Shown here: in pieces, positions 42,882 through 51,702 of the stretch
Layout of the letters: every line of letters starts with the position of its first letter
Numbering within the stretch: the first letter of the stretch is position 1
Assembly: GCA_014801955.1 (NCBI GenBank)
Contig: JAAVDE010000012.1
Span: forward strand, 38,957 to 102,956
Origin: Bacteroides sp.
GTDB taxonomy: Bacteria > Bacteroidota > Bacteroidia > Bacteroidales > Muribaculaceae
Length of the DNA: 64,000 nucleotides
Reading direction: 5' to 3'
Notes under the pieces: model-generated
The model's database searches: none
What the model was told of the DNA's origin: nothing
Seen by the model: the letters and a program-made list of their open reading frames with translations, nothing else
Position numbers and translations under genes: made by a program

Positions 42882-44267
42882 ATGAACCGAAGCAATTACA
42901 TCGTTGCCGTTGAAATCGGCAGCTCCAAAATTAAAGGCGCCGTCGGCAAGGTCGACTCCGCCGGCATCCTGACCGTGAAAGGCATCGAGGAGGAACATCA
43001 GCATCCCAACCACGTTCGCCACGGCTGCGTTCAAAACGTAAAGGAAGTGGCCAACGAACTCAACCGCGTAATCACCAAACTGAATAACTACATTTCGCCC
43101 GCCAAAATCTCGGCCGTTTATCTCGGCGTTGGCGGCCGCTCGATGAAATCGGTCCAGACCAAGGTTCAGATGGCTCTGGCCGACGACACCGAAATCACCC
43201 ACGAAATCGTTGACTCGCTGCTGGAGCGCGCCGTCGTTATCGACTCGTCAACCGAGCGCCTGGCAATCGAGCCGGTCGAATATCGCGTCAACGGCAAAAT
43301 CCAGAGCGACGAACCCGTCGGCAACCTCGGCCACGAGCTCAGCGCGACGGTCAACATTGTCAGCTGCCGCAATCAGCTGCTCCGCAATCTGAAGCTCTCG
43401 GTGTCCGAGAAGCTCAACCTTCCCATCAACGGCTACATCGTGCGCCCGATGGCTCTGGCCGACCTGGTAATGAACTCCGAAGAACGCCGCACCGGCGCAA
43501 TGCTCGTTGACTGCGGAGCGGAAACAACGACGGTTGCCATCTATAAGGGCGGACGCATGCGCTACCTGGCAACCATCCCCCTGGGCTCGCGCCATATTAC
43601 CCGCGACCTGACGAGCATGTTCCCCCTCGAGGAGCGTGCCGAGGAGGTTAAATGCACCGTTGGCGACGCCCACCCCGAAACCTCGGCATCCAAGCAGCCC
43701 GAGGAAATCGACAACGCTAAAATCAACAAAATCGTGGTTGCCCGCGCCAGCGAAATCATCGCCAACATCGGCGCTCAGGTAAACTATGCCGGAATGACGG
43801 TTTCGGACCTCCCCGGCGGCATAATAATCGTTGGCGGCGGCGCAATGCTGAAAGGCTTCGCCGAGGCCCTGGCCCAGACTACCAACATGAGCGTTCGCCG
43901 CGGCTCGCTGCCAACCACCGTGCGCCTGGCCGGCAACAAGATTTCAACCGCCGAGGACCTCGACGTTATTTCGCTGCTCTACTACCTGGCCCACCGCGAG
44001 AACATCAGCCCCTGCACCCAGGTTCCCGCGCCTCCGGCACCCCCGGTAGTCACCTCCGGCTCCACCAACTCCGCAAGCGCCGGAACAACGACCGCCGGCA
44101 CAACGACCGCCGCCGGCCAGCCCGCTGAGCCCGACGACTTCGAGGATGAGGAAGATGAAGACCTCCCCGGCGACATCGAACCGATGAAAACCGGCTTCTG
44201 GAAATCCCTGAAGAGCAAATTTTCCAATCTCGGAACTTCGGCCTCTCTCGACGCCTTCGACGACTAA
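42882..44267 (+). CDS. ftsA: Division protein FtsA
   Basis: The actin-like ATPase tethers FtsZ to the membrane. The 461-residue protein has phosphate loops VAVEIGSSKIKGAVG and MLVDCGAETTTVAIYKGG and the adenosine motif GGIIIVGGGAML. A Pro/Ala/Thr-rich linker with TTTAGTTTA repeats and an acidic patch (about 385-435) lead to an amphipathic helix FWKSLKSKFSNLG, the expected membrane-targeting sequence. A 10-residue tail follows it. Followed by ftsZ after 40 bases. Confidence 0.95.
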   Translation: MNRSNYIVAVEIGSSKIKGAVGKVDSAGILTVKGIEEEHQHPNHVRHGCVQNVKEVANELNRVITKLNNYISPAKISAVYLGVGGRSMKSVQTKVQMALADDTEITHEIVDSLLERAVVIDSSTERLAIEPVEYRVNGKIQSDEPVGNLGHELSATVNIVSCRNQLLRNLKLSVSEKLNLPINGYIVRPMALADLVMNSEERRTGAMLVDCGAETTTVAIYKGGRMRYLATIPLGSRHITRDLTSMFPLEERAEEVKCTVGDAHPETSASKQPEEIDNAKINKIVVARASEIIANIGAQVNYAGMTVSDLPGGIIIVGGGAMLKGFAEALAQTTNMSVRRGSLPTTVRLAGNKISTAEDLDVISLLYYLAHRENISPCTQVPAPPAPPVVTSGSTNSASAGTTTAGTTTAAGQPAEPDDFEDEEDEDLPGDIEPMKTGFWKSLKSKFSNLGTSASLDAFDD

Positions 44268-44307
44268 CATAACTCTCTCCAACCAACTCTGAAATTTCTA
44301 TCCGACT

Positions 44308-45666
44308 ATGACCATAGATGACATCTGCCGCGACATGGACTTCGTCGCACCGGCACCCATCAACCCCAACAACGAATCTATCATTAAAGTTATCGGCGTT
44401 GGCGGTGGCGGCGGCAACGCCGTTGGCTACATGTATAACCTCGGCGTCAAGGACGTCCGCTTCGTTGTTTGCAACACCGACAAGCAGGCTCTCGACAATT
44501 CCCCGGTGCCCGACCGCGTTCTGCTGGGCCACACAGGCCTCGGCGCCGGCGACAAGCCCGAAGTGGCCCACGAAGCCGCCGAAGAGAGCATCGACGCCAT
44601 CAATGCCATTTTTGACCAGAACACCAAAATGGTGTTCATCACCGCCGGCATGGGCGGCGGCACCGGCACAGGCGCCGCTCCCGTAGTTGCCCGCGTTGCG
44701 CGCGAACACGGCGTTCTGACCGTTGGCATCGTGACCATCCCCTTCTTCTTCGAGGGCGTTAAGAAAATCACCAAGGCGCTCAAGGGAGCCGAGGAAATCC
44801 GCAAGTATGTCGACGCCCTGCTGCTCATCAACAACGAACGCCTCATCGAAATCTATCCCGAACTCGACTTCGACTCGGCGTTTGCCAAGGCCGACGACAC
44901 TCTCGCAACCGCCGCCCGCTCAATCTCGGAGCTTATAACGACGACTGACACCCGCATCAACATTGACTTCAACGACGTTGACACTACCCTGCGCAACGGC
45001 GGCTCGGCAATCATTTCGTGTGGCTACGGCTCGGGACCCAACCGCGTTTCCGACGCAATCGAAAGCGCCCTGCGCTCGCCCCTGCTCAAAAACAGCAACA
45101 TCATGGGCTCCAAGCGCCTGCTCTTCAACCTCTACATCAACCGAAAGGCATCTACGCCCTTCTCTATCGGCGAAATGACCGCGTTCACCGAGTTCGTAAC
45201 GTCGATTGAGGACGTAGAGGTTATCCACGGCGTTGCCTACGACGACACCCTCGACTCCGACATCAAGCTGACCATTCTTGCCAGCGGATTCGAAGCCGAA
45301 GTGCTCGTTCCGGAAAAGAAGCAGAATCCCATCGCCGCCGCCCTCAACAATCCCGGCGTTGACGCCCCGATCAAGCCGAAAGACGACATCGAGGTCATCA
45401 AGCAGCAATATGGCGAACAATACGCCGCCAACGTCGCCGCCGCAAAGGCCCGCAACCTCTACGTTGTGCTGACCCCCGACCAGCTCGACGACGACAACGT
45501 TATCGAAGCCCTCGAAGCCTACCCGGCCTTCTCGCGCTCCAAGGAAGAGAAAGCCGCGATAACCGCCTCTGCCGCCGGCAAGTCCGGCCAGCCCGGCGCC
45601 CCCAACGCCGCCGGCGGTCAAGGCGGCGCTGCTGCGGCATCGTCGTCCGAAACCATTGAATTTTAA
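44308..45666 (+). CDS. ftsZ: Division protein FtsZ
   Basis: The tubulin-like GTPase forms the Z-ring. The 452-residue protein has a roughly 28-residue N-terminal extension, the GTPase core with GVGGGGGNAV, the tubulin signature GMGGGTGTGAAP, NTDKQAL and a T7-like segment. The C-terminal part contains a charged helical stretch (about 350-395), then VIEALEAYPAFSRSKEE, which may be the FtsA-binding peptide, and an unusual Gly/Ala/Ser-rich end (SETIEF). It is the last division gene of the operon. Confidence 0.96.
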   Translation: MTIDDICRDMDFVAPAPINPNNESIIKVIGVGGGGGNAVGYMYNLGVKDVRFVVCNTDKQALDNSPVPDRVLLGHTGLGAGDKPEVAHEAAEESIDAINAIFDQNTKMVFITAGMGGGTGTGAAPVVARVAREHGVLTVGIVTIPFFFEGVKKITKALKGAEEIRKYVDALLLINNERLIEIYPELDFDSAFAKADDTLATAARSISELITTTDTRINIDFNDVDTTLRNGGSAIISCGYGSGPNRVSDAIESALRSPLLKNSNIMGSKRLLFNLYINRKASTPFSIGEMTAFTEFVTSIEDVEVIHGVAYDDTLDSDIKLTILASGFEAEVLVPEKKQNPIAAALNNPGVDAPIKPKDDIEVIKQQYGEQYAANVAAAKARNLYVVLTPDQLDDDNVIEALEAYPAFSRSKEEKAAITASAAGKSGQPGAPNAAGGQGGAAAASSSETIEF

Positions 45667-45687
45667 CCTCAAACCACTTCTCAGGTA

Positions 45688-46785
45688 ATGAACACGTTCA
45701 AAAAACTCCTGCCGCTGCTGGCCGTTGCCCTGGCGGCCTGCTCAAACGACGACCCGGTAATCGAGCCTATCCAAACCGAGCCCAACGGCTACCAGAAAGG
45801 CGTTTACGTTCTCAACGAAGGCAACATGGGCGCCAACAAAACCACCCTCGACTTCCTCGACACCAAGTCCGACAAATTCTTCGACGACATCTATGCCCGA
45901 ACCAATCCCGAGCAGATTCTCGGCCTGGGCGATGCCGGCAATGACCTCCAGATCTTCAACCAATGCCTCTATGCCGTTATCAACGGCTCGAACAAGGTTG
46001 AAATCATGAGCGCCGCAACCGCCCGCTCCATCGGCCGCGTCGACGTTGCCTCGCCGCGCGCAATCGCCTTCGACAAACGCGGCCAGGCCTACGTTTCGTC
46101 GTTTGTCGGCCCGGTTGAAACGCAGCCGCGCGGCTCGGTTGTGCGCTTCGACGTTTCAACCCTCGAAGTCACCGGTCGCGTAACCGTTGGCGTCGGCCCC
46201 GAGGAAATGGTCGTTATCGGCGACAGCCTCTATGTTGCCAACTCCTATAACTACGACACCAACACCTACGACAACACCATCACCATCGTTGACCTCATCA
46301 GCTTCACCGTTGTTGACTCAATCGCCGTGGCCCCCAACCTCCACCATCTGCGCCTCGACTCCGACGGCAACCTCTGGGTCAACTCCCGCGGCAACTATGC
46401 CGACATCGCCCCCGCCCTATATCGCCTGAGCCCTAAACGCGAAGGATGGGACGTTATGAAAACCAACGCCGAATGTTCCAACTTCGCCATCAGCGGCAAC
46501 AAAATCTACATGTACTCCCAAACCTGGGACGCCGACTGGAACGCCTCCTACAGCTACTCCACGCTCGACACCAAAACCCTGGCCGTCGGTCCCTGCTTCA
46601 TCGTTGACCCCCAGGCCATAGAAACCCCCTATGCCATCGGAGTCAGCCCCGCCGGTGACATCTACATCACCGACGCCCGCAACTACGTTTCATCAGGCAC
46701 CCTGCGCCGCTACAACGCCGACGGCACCCTCAAACAGCAATACACCACCGGCGATCTCCCCGGCCACCTCGCCTTCTGGAACTAA
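45688..46785 (+). CDS. YncE/DUF5074-like beta-propeller lipoprotein
   Basis: The 365-residue lipoprotein has a lipobox (LAAC, Cys about 18) and repeated blade motifs such as GVYVLNEGNMGANKTTLDFLD, VASPRAIAFDKRGQAYVSSF and VGVGPEEMVVIGDSLYVANS. These surface propellers are common in Bacteroidota, often beside TonB transport genes; here it follows ftsZ by 21 bases and precedes the terminator. Ligand unknown; a division role is not implied. Confidence 0.8.
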   Translation: MNTFKKLLPLLAVALAACSNDDPVIEPIQTEPNGYQKGVYVLNEGNMGANKTTLDFLDTKSDKFFDDIYARTNPEQILGLGDAGNDLQIFNQCLYAVINGSNKVEIMSAATARSIGRVDVASPRAIAFDKRGQAYVSSFVGPVETQPRGSVVRFDVSTLEVTGRVTVGVGPEEMVVIGDSLYVANSYNYDTNTYDNTITIVDLISFTVVDSIAVAPNLHHLRLDSDGNLWVNSRGNYADIAPALYRLSPKREGWDVMKTNAECSNFAISGNKIYMYSQTWDADWNASYSYSTLDTKTLAVGPCFIVDPQAIETPYAIGVSPAGDIYITDARNYVSSGTLRRYNADGTLKQQYTTGDLPGHLAFWN

Positions 46786-46810
46786 CTCCCCCTCGACCCG
46801 CAAAAAAATT

Positions 46811-46849
46811 TGTAACCGCCGTAACAGTTACGGCGGTTACAATTTTTTT
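46811..46849. terminator. Bidirectional terminator closing the dcw operon
   Basis: A perfect 14-bp stem (TGTAACCGCCGTAA at 46811-46824, TTACGGCGGTTACA at 46828-46841) with loop CAG is flanked by seven A before and seven T after. It is the strongest terminator in the window. Confidence 0.95.
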
Positions 46850-46850
46850 A

Positions 46851-46883
46851 TTGCGGATTTCTCAAAGATTTTTCGTAAATTTG
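46851..46883 (+). promoter_or_regulatory. Promoter of the C11 peptidase-mscS-rnz-tadA operon
   Basis: TAAATTTG (46876-46883) has TTG (46851-46853) upstream with a 22-bp spacer. The ATG at 46891 is just 7 bases after the -7 element, predicting a leader of only a few nucleotides. Confidence 0.6.
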
Positions 46884-46890
46884 CGGGGAT

Positions 46891-47961
46891 ATGTGGAAAT
46901 ATGTTATCGCAATCATAGTTTTTTCTCTTGGACTCTGCGCCTGCGACGAGCACCGGACATCGGCGCCCGTGGTTGCTTGCCGGCGAACGGTGCTGGTCTA
47001 CATGGAGGCTCGCAATAATCTCGCGTCCGAGGCGCTCGACGACCTCGACGAAATGCGTCGCGGCGAAATTCCCGCCGACTCGCGCCTGCTGGTCTACCGC
47101 TCCCGGCGCGGAGAGCCGAATCCGGTGCTCTGCGAGGTGTTTGAGGGCGGCGACTCTGTTCTGGTGAATTATTCCGACACGGTGCTGGCCACCGATCCAA
47201 AGCATATGGCCAACGTTTTGGCCGACGTTAGGCGCCTGGCTCCGTCGAGGGAGTTCGGCATGGTTTTCTGGAGCCATTCCTCGGGCTGGCGCCAAAAGGC
47301 TTCGCGCGGATTCGGTTCGGAAAACGGCCGGATGATGACGGTGACCGACCTGGCGCTCGCGCTGGGCAGTGAGCGCGCAATCGATTTTCTGTTTTTCGAC
47401 TGCTGCTACATGGGGTGCGCCGAAGTGGCCTACGAGCTGCGTAACTGCGCCGACTATATGGTAGCGTCGCCCTGCGAAGTGCCGGCCGGCGGCATGCCCT
47501 ATGACCTCACTCTCGCCGAGCTTTTCAACCCCGACCTGACCGAAGGGCTGAAAAACGCCGTTGACCTGACCGTCGATTCCTATCTGGCCGACCCGGCGGA
47601 GCGCTGCCCGTCGACCCTGTCGGTCGTTGACCTTAGGAAGATGGACAAGCTGATTGAGGCGGTTGAGCCGGTTCTCGGCAACGAGCTCCCCGAGGGGTTC
47701 AAACCGCAGCGTTTTTCGCGCGATGTTCCCTATAAGTACATGTTTACCGACCTCGGACAATATATCGGGGCGCTCGGTGCCTCGATTCCCGACGGCGTTA
47801 TTCTCCACGAACGCCACACTCCCAAAATCTGGAGCACCATTGACCTGACCCACTGCTCGGGGCTCACTATCTACATGCCCGACCCCAAGAACGGCTTTGA
47901 CTACACCTATCGCGGCTATAACACCCTTTCATGGGCCAAATATCTACATCTTAACCAATGA
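46891..47961 (+). CDS. Clostripain-family (C11) cysteine peptidase lipoprotein
   Basis: The 356-residue lipoprotein has a lipobox (LCAC, Cys18). The caspase-like C11 fold shows the catalytic His129 in VFWSHSSGW and predicted catalytic Cys172 in FFDCCYMGCAEVAYEL, where the usual family motif is DACLMG. C11 proteases cut after Arg or Lys. A surface or periplasmic location is inferred from the lipobox. It is first in an operon with mscS, rnz and tadA and overlaps mscS by 4 bases; no functional link to them is obvious. Confidence 0.85.
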   Translation: MWKYVIAIIVFSLGLCACDEHRTSAPVVACRRTVLVYMEARNNLASEALDDLDEMRRGEIPADSRLLVYRSRRGEPNPVLCEVFEGGDSVLVNYSDTVLATDPKHMANVLADVRRLAPSREFGMVFWSHSSGWRQKASRGFGSENGRMMTVTDLALALGSERAIDFLFFDCCYMGCAEVAYELRNCADYMVASPCEVPAGGMPYDLTLAELFNPDLTEGLKNAVDLTVDSYLADPAERCPSTLSVVDLRKMDKLIEAVEPVLGNELPEGFKPQRFSRDVPYKYMFTDLGQYIGALGASIPDGVILHERHTPKIWSTIDLTHCSGLTIYMPDPKNGFDYTYRGYNTLSWAKYLHLNQ

Positions 47962-48794
47962 ACCAAGAACTTAAACTTGAAGAGGGCATGGCCCTCAATG
48001 ACTTTCTCAGCATCGTTGCCGACAAAGCAGTAAATTTCGCAATCCACCTGGTAGTTGCAATCGTTGTTTTCTACATTGGCCGCTTCCTGGTCAGGAAGCT
48101 CAATGCCTTTGTGCAAACCATTCTGCGCAAGCGCAACGTTGACCCGTCGATTGCCACATTCGTTCAGTCGGCGTCGGAGATTGTTCTCTACTTCGTGTTG
48201 ATAATCGCCGTTGTTGGCATTCTCGGACTTGAAACCAGCTCGTTCGTTGCGCTGTTTGCATCCGCCGGCGTTGCCATAGGCATGGCAATGAGCGGCACGC
48301 TCCAGAACTTCGCGGGCGGCGTTCTGATTCTTACGCTGCGCCCCTACAACGTTGGCGACTACATCGAGGCCCAGGGCTTCGCCGGCACCGTGAAAGCCAT
48401 TCAGATGTTCTCAACGCTCATCACAACCGCCGACAACAAAACCATCATCATTCCCAACGGCCCGCTCAGCAACGGCTCGGTCAACAATTATTCGCGCCAG
48501 GAAGAGCGCCGCGTTGACTGGACGGTCAGCCTGGCCTACGGAACTGATTTCGACAAGGCAAAAGCAGCGATTCTCGACGTGCTGGCCGGCGACGAGCGCA
48601 TCGTGCGCACCCCCGACGTGTTCCTGGCCGAGCTCGCCGACAGCTCCATCAACTTCACCGTGCGCGCCTGGGTAAAGGCTGCCGACTATTGGCCCGTGTT
48701 CTTCAGCATCAACGAACAAATCTATAAAACCCTGCCCGAACGCGGCCTCGAATTCCCCTTCCCGCAGCTCGACGTTCACGTTCAGAACGCATGA
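47958..48794 (+). CDS. Small-conductance mechanosensitive channel (MscS family)
   Basis: The 278-residue inner-membrane channel has three membrane segments (about 20-50, 63-85, 92-115), the pore helix ASAGVAIGMAMSGTLQNFAGGVLIL and the beta domain with PYNVGDYIEAQGFAGTVKAI. It opens on membrane tension to release solutes during osmotic downshock. A standard minimal MscS length. It overlaps both neighbours by 4 bases. Confidence 0.93.
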   Translation: MNQELKLEEGMALNDFLSIVADKAVNFAIHLVVAIVVFYIGRFLVRKLNAFVQTILRKRNVDPSIATFVQSASEIVLYFVLIIAVVGILGLETSSFVALFASAGVAIGMAMSGTLQNFAGGVLILTLRPYNVGDYIEAQGFAGTVKAIQMFSTLITTADNKTIIIPNGPLSNGSVNNYSRQEERRVDWTVSLAYGTDFDKAKAAILDVLAGDERIVRTPDVFLAELADSSINFTVRAWVKAADYWPVFFSINEQIYKTLPERGLEFPFPQLDVHVQNA

Positions 48795-49702
48795 AGCTCA
48801 CCATTTTAGGCTGCGGCAGCGCAACTCCCTCTCTGCGCCACCTTCCTTCCTGCCAGGTCATTGACCACGGCGGGAAGCTCTTCATGGTGGACTGCGGCGA
48901 GGGCGCCCAGCTCGAAATGATGCGTAACCGCGTTAGGTTCGGCAAGCTCAACAACATTTTCATTTCCCACCTCCACGGCGACCACTTTCTCGGCCTCCCC
49001 GGCCTGCTGTCGACCATGGCGCTCCACGAAAAGGGCTCGGCTGTTACCGTTCATTGCCACCGACGCGTGGCCGACATTCTCGGTCAGATTCTCCGGGTCG
49101 TTATCGGCAACACCCCCTTCGACATTCATTTCAACATCATCGACCCCAAGGCCGACGGTCAGCTGCTCTATGAGGACTCATCGCTGACCGTCAGCTCCTT
49201 TCCGCTCTATCACCGCGTCGAATGCTCGGGGTTCATTTTCCGCGAAAAGCAGCGCGGGCGCCATATCGACGGCCCGGCGGCCAAGTTCCACTGCGTTCCC
49301 CACTATTTCATGAACAATCTGCGCGCGGGCGAGGACTTCGTGAAGCCCGACGGAACGGTCGTTGCCAACGCCCTGCTGACCAAGGAGCCGACGCCGGCCC
49401 GAAGCTATGCCTACTGCACCGACACGATTGCCGACCGGCGCGTAGCGGCGTCGATTCGCGGCGTCAACACGGTTTTCCACGATTCAACCTATGGCGACGA
49501 CGGCCTGCCCAACGCCGCCGCCTATGGCCACTCAACGGCCCGCCAGGCAGCCGAAATCGCGCTCGAGGCGGGCGCCGAAACCCTGATTCTCGGCCATTTC
49601 TCGAAGCGCTACGACTCGGAGCTGCAGCTGGCCGAGCAGGCGGCGGAAGTTTTCCCGGGCAGGATTATTATTGCCAACGAAGGCCTTTCGATTGACCTAT
49701 GA
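48791..49702 (+). CDS. rnz: Ribonuclease Z (tRNA 3'-processing)
   Basis: The metallo-beta-lactamase-fold endonuclease matures tRNA 3' ends. The 303-residue protein has the zinc motif HLHGDH (H60, H62, D64, H65), GCGSATPS at the start, FPLYHRVECSGF and HDSTYGDD, and a final GHFSKRY. Length matches the short bacterial form. It is adjacent to tadA, another tRNA gene, with a 4-base overlap. Confidence 0.95.
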   Translation: MKLTILGCGSATPSLRHLPSCQVIDHGGKLFMVDCGEGAQLEMMRNRVRFGKLNNIFISHLHGDHFLGLPGLLSTMALHEKGSAVTVHCHRRVADILGQILRVVIGNTPFDIHFNIIDPKADGQLLYEDSSLTVSSFPLYHRVECSGFIFREKQRGRHIDGPAAKFHCVPHYFMNNLRAGEDFVKPDGTVVANALLTKEPTPARSYAYCTDTIADRRVAASIRGVNTVFHDSTYGDDGLPNAAAYGHSTARQAAEIALEAGAETLILGHFSKRYDSELQLAEQAAEVFPGRIIIANEGLSIDL

Positions 49703-50169
49703 CCAAACCATCAACCGCAACTGAAGCCGACGATCTGCGCTTCATGACCGCCGCGCTCGACGAAGCCCGCCTGGCCCTGGACGAGGGGGAGATTCCGGTG
49801 GGCGCAATCGTTGTTTGCAACGGCAAAATCATTGGCCGCGGCCACAACATGACCGAGCGCCTGCGCGACGTTACCGCCCACGCCGAAATGCTCGCAATCA
49901 CGGCCGCCGCAGCCACCTTGGGCGGTAAGTACCTGCGCGACTGCACGCTCTACGTTACTATGGAGCCATGCCTGATGTGTGCCGGCGCAATCGGCTGGAG
50001 CCAGCTTTCGCGAGTGGTCTACGGCGCCGAAGACCCCCGTCGCGGCTTCCGCGCGCTGACCGTTGCCGACAAGCCGGCTCTCCATCCATCAACAGCCTTG
50101 ACCGCCGGCGTTCTCGCCGACGAGGCCAAAGCCCTGCTCCGCAATTTCTTTGCGCTGCTCCGTCCCTGA
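49699..50169 (+). CDS. tadA: tRNA adenosine(34) deaminase
   Basis: It converts A34 to inosine in tRNA-Arg(ACG). The 156-residue cytidine-deaminase-fold protein has HAEM (zinc His and catalytic Glu) and PCLMCAGA (zinc Cys pair) with the expected spacing, and GEIPVGAIVV at the start. Start ATGA overlaps the rnz stop. Confidence 0.95.
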   Translation: MTKPSTATEADDLRFMTAALDEARLALDEGEIPVGAIVVCNGKIIGRGHNMTERLRDVTAHAEMLAITAAAATLGGKYLRDCTLYVTMEPCLMCAGAIGWSQLSRVVYGAEDPRRGFRALTVADKPALHPSTALTAGVLADEAKALLRNFFALLRP

Positions 50170-50178
50170 GCCGGTCAG

Positions 50179-50209
50179 TTGCATTTCTTCAATATTATTC
50201 GTAACTTTG
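50179..50209 (+). promoter_or_regulatory. Promoter of the DUF3078 gene
   Basis: TTG (50179-50181), a 20-bp spacer and TAACTTTG (50202-50209) match the consensus; the ATG lies 22 bases further on. Confidence 0.85.
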
Positions 50210-50231
50210 CGCATATAAATTCATCGAAATT

Positions 50232-51548
50232 ATGCGCAAACTACTCTTAATCGGATTGATTATCTCCGGCTTTCTGTCGTCTGCCGCACAGGAGGCCGCC
50301 CCTATCGAGGTAGAAACGGACTCAACGACAGCTTTCTATGCCGACTCGCTTCTTAGCGTTGTTGACGAAATGCTGCTGATTCAGCGCCCCGCCGCCGACC
50401 TGCCCGGAATAGTGTTCCTCCCCGCCGTCTACACCGGCTATGACCGCCTGCTGCCGTCGACCGACTCGCTGTTTCGCCTCAGCCCCGACGCCGAGACCCC
50501 CGCATGGCTCCAGCGCGCAATCCGCTCGCGCATCTATGCCAACCGCCTGATTCAGACCCACGCCATCAACCATACCGGCCAGGTGCCCTATAATTTCCAG
50601 ACAATGGCCGCTCCGCCGAAGAAATACGTTGCGACCGCCGACCCGACGACCGCGGCAACCATCTTCGAGGAAATCGGCGCGGTGCCCGGCAAGGTTGACA
50701 CCACCAAGCCCTCCGACCTGGCAACGTCTGAAATCAAGAAGCAACACTGGCTCAACAAGTTCTCCACTCTGATTCAGTTCTCGCAGGCGTTCGTCAGCCC
50801 CAACTGGTATCAGGGCGGCAACAACTCGCTGAACCTGCTGGCCGATTTCCAATACACTTCGAAGCTCAACACGAAGTTTCACCCGAAGCTGATGTTTGAG
50901 AACTACTTCCAGTGGCGAACGGCAATGACGCGCACCCCCGACGACGAGTATCGCGACTTCTCTTTCACCGAAAACCGCTTTCAGATCAGCTCCAAGTTCG
51001 GCTACAAGGCCTTCTACACCTGGTACTATTCAATGCAGGCGCTCCTGAAAACCCCGATTTTCAACGGCTACAAGTCGGGCACGATGACCCGCACGGCGTC
51101 GCTCTTCTCGCCCGGCGAGTTTAACCTCGGTATCGGTCTGACCTACAACGTCAAATCGAAAAACGACAAGTTCAACCTCTCGCTCTCGCTCTCGCCGATT
51201 TCCTACAATCTGAAAACCTGCATCGACAAGGAAATCGACGAAACGACCCAGGGCATCGAAAGGGGCCACAAGACATACAGCACCATCGGTTCGAGCATCG
51301 AAGCCAACTGGAACTGGCAGATTTGCTACAACGTCAGCTGGAAGTCGCGAGTGTTCTTCTTCACGAACTACGAAAAGTATCAATACGACTGGCAAAACCA
51401 GTTTGCCTTCAAAATCAGCCGCTGGTTCTCGGCAAACCTGACCCTCGACGCTCGCTACGACTCTACCATGCACAAAACCACCCAGTGGTACAAAGCCCAG
51501 CTCTACGAGCTCTTCTCCCTCGGCTTCTCCTACTCCTTCAACCATTAA
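50232..51548 (+). CDS. DUF3078 outer-membrane protein
   Basis: The 438-residue protein has a signal peptide (1-20) and, after about residue 165, the conserved FSQAFVSPNWYQGGNNSLNLLADFQY that typifies DUF3078, followed by amphipathic strands to the C terminus, suggesting a beta-barrel. Residues 20-165 are a less conserved N-terminal part. Function is unknown. It is a single-gene unit with its own promoter and terminator. Confidence 0.85.
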   Translation: MRKLLLIGLIISGFLSSAAQEAAPIEVETDSTTAFYADSLLSVVDEMLLIQRPAADLPGIVFLPAVYTGYDRLLPSTDSLFRLSPDAETPAWLQRAIRSRIYANRLIQTHAINHTGQVPYNFQTMAAPPKKYVATADPTTAATIFEEIGAVPGKVDTTKPSDLATSEIKKQHWLNKFSTLIQFSQAFVSPNWYQGGNNSLNLLADFQYTSKLNTKFHPKLMFENYFQWRTAMTRTPDDEYRDFSFTENRFQISSKFGYKAFYTWYYSMQALLKTPIFNGYKSGTMTRTASLFSPGEFNLGIGLTYNVKSKNDKFNLSLSLSPISYNLKTCIDKEIDETTQGIERGHKTYSTIGSSIEANWNWQICYNVSWKSRVFFFTNYEKYQYDWQNQFAFKISRWFSANLTLDARYDSTMHKTTQWYKAQLYELFSLGFSYSFNH

Positions 51549-51573
51549 TCCCCGTCCATCATCATCAAATCAT

Positions 51574-51605
51574 AAGCCCGGCATCGCACCGGGCTTTTAT
51601 TTTTT
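51574..51605 (+). terminator. Terminator after the DUF3078 gene
   Basis: An 8-bp stem (AAGCCCGG at 51574-51581, CCGGGCTT at 51589-51596) with a 7-base loop is followed by a T-rich tract to 51605. Confidence 0.9.
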
Positions 51606-51629
51606 GACCGGGCATTTATTTTTCGAGAG

Positions 51630-51660
51630 TTGCGGGATTGGGAAATTTTTCGTAAATTTG
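51630..51660 (+). promoter_or_regulatory. Promoter of the beta-barrel gene at 51703
   Basis: TTG (51630-51632), a 20-bp spacer and TAAATTTG (51653-51660) give a full consensus, 42 bases before the ATG. Confidence 0.87.
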
Positions 51661-51702
51661 GAGTGACTTTTGTAATTTAACAGACACTCTTCCTTACACA
51701 AA

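Noticed and set aside
44096..44118. Short tandem repeat in ftsA (ACAACGACCGCC-like units)
   Set aside because: It encodes the Thr/Ala-rich linker before the membrane-targeting helix; such low-complexity linkers are usual in FtsA and give no sign of a mobile or regulatory element.
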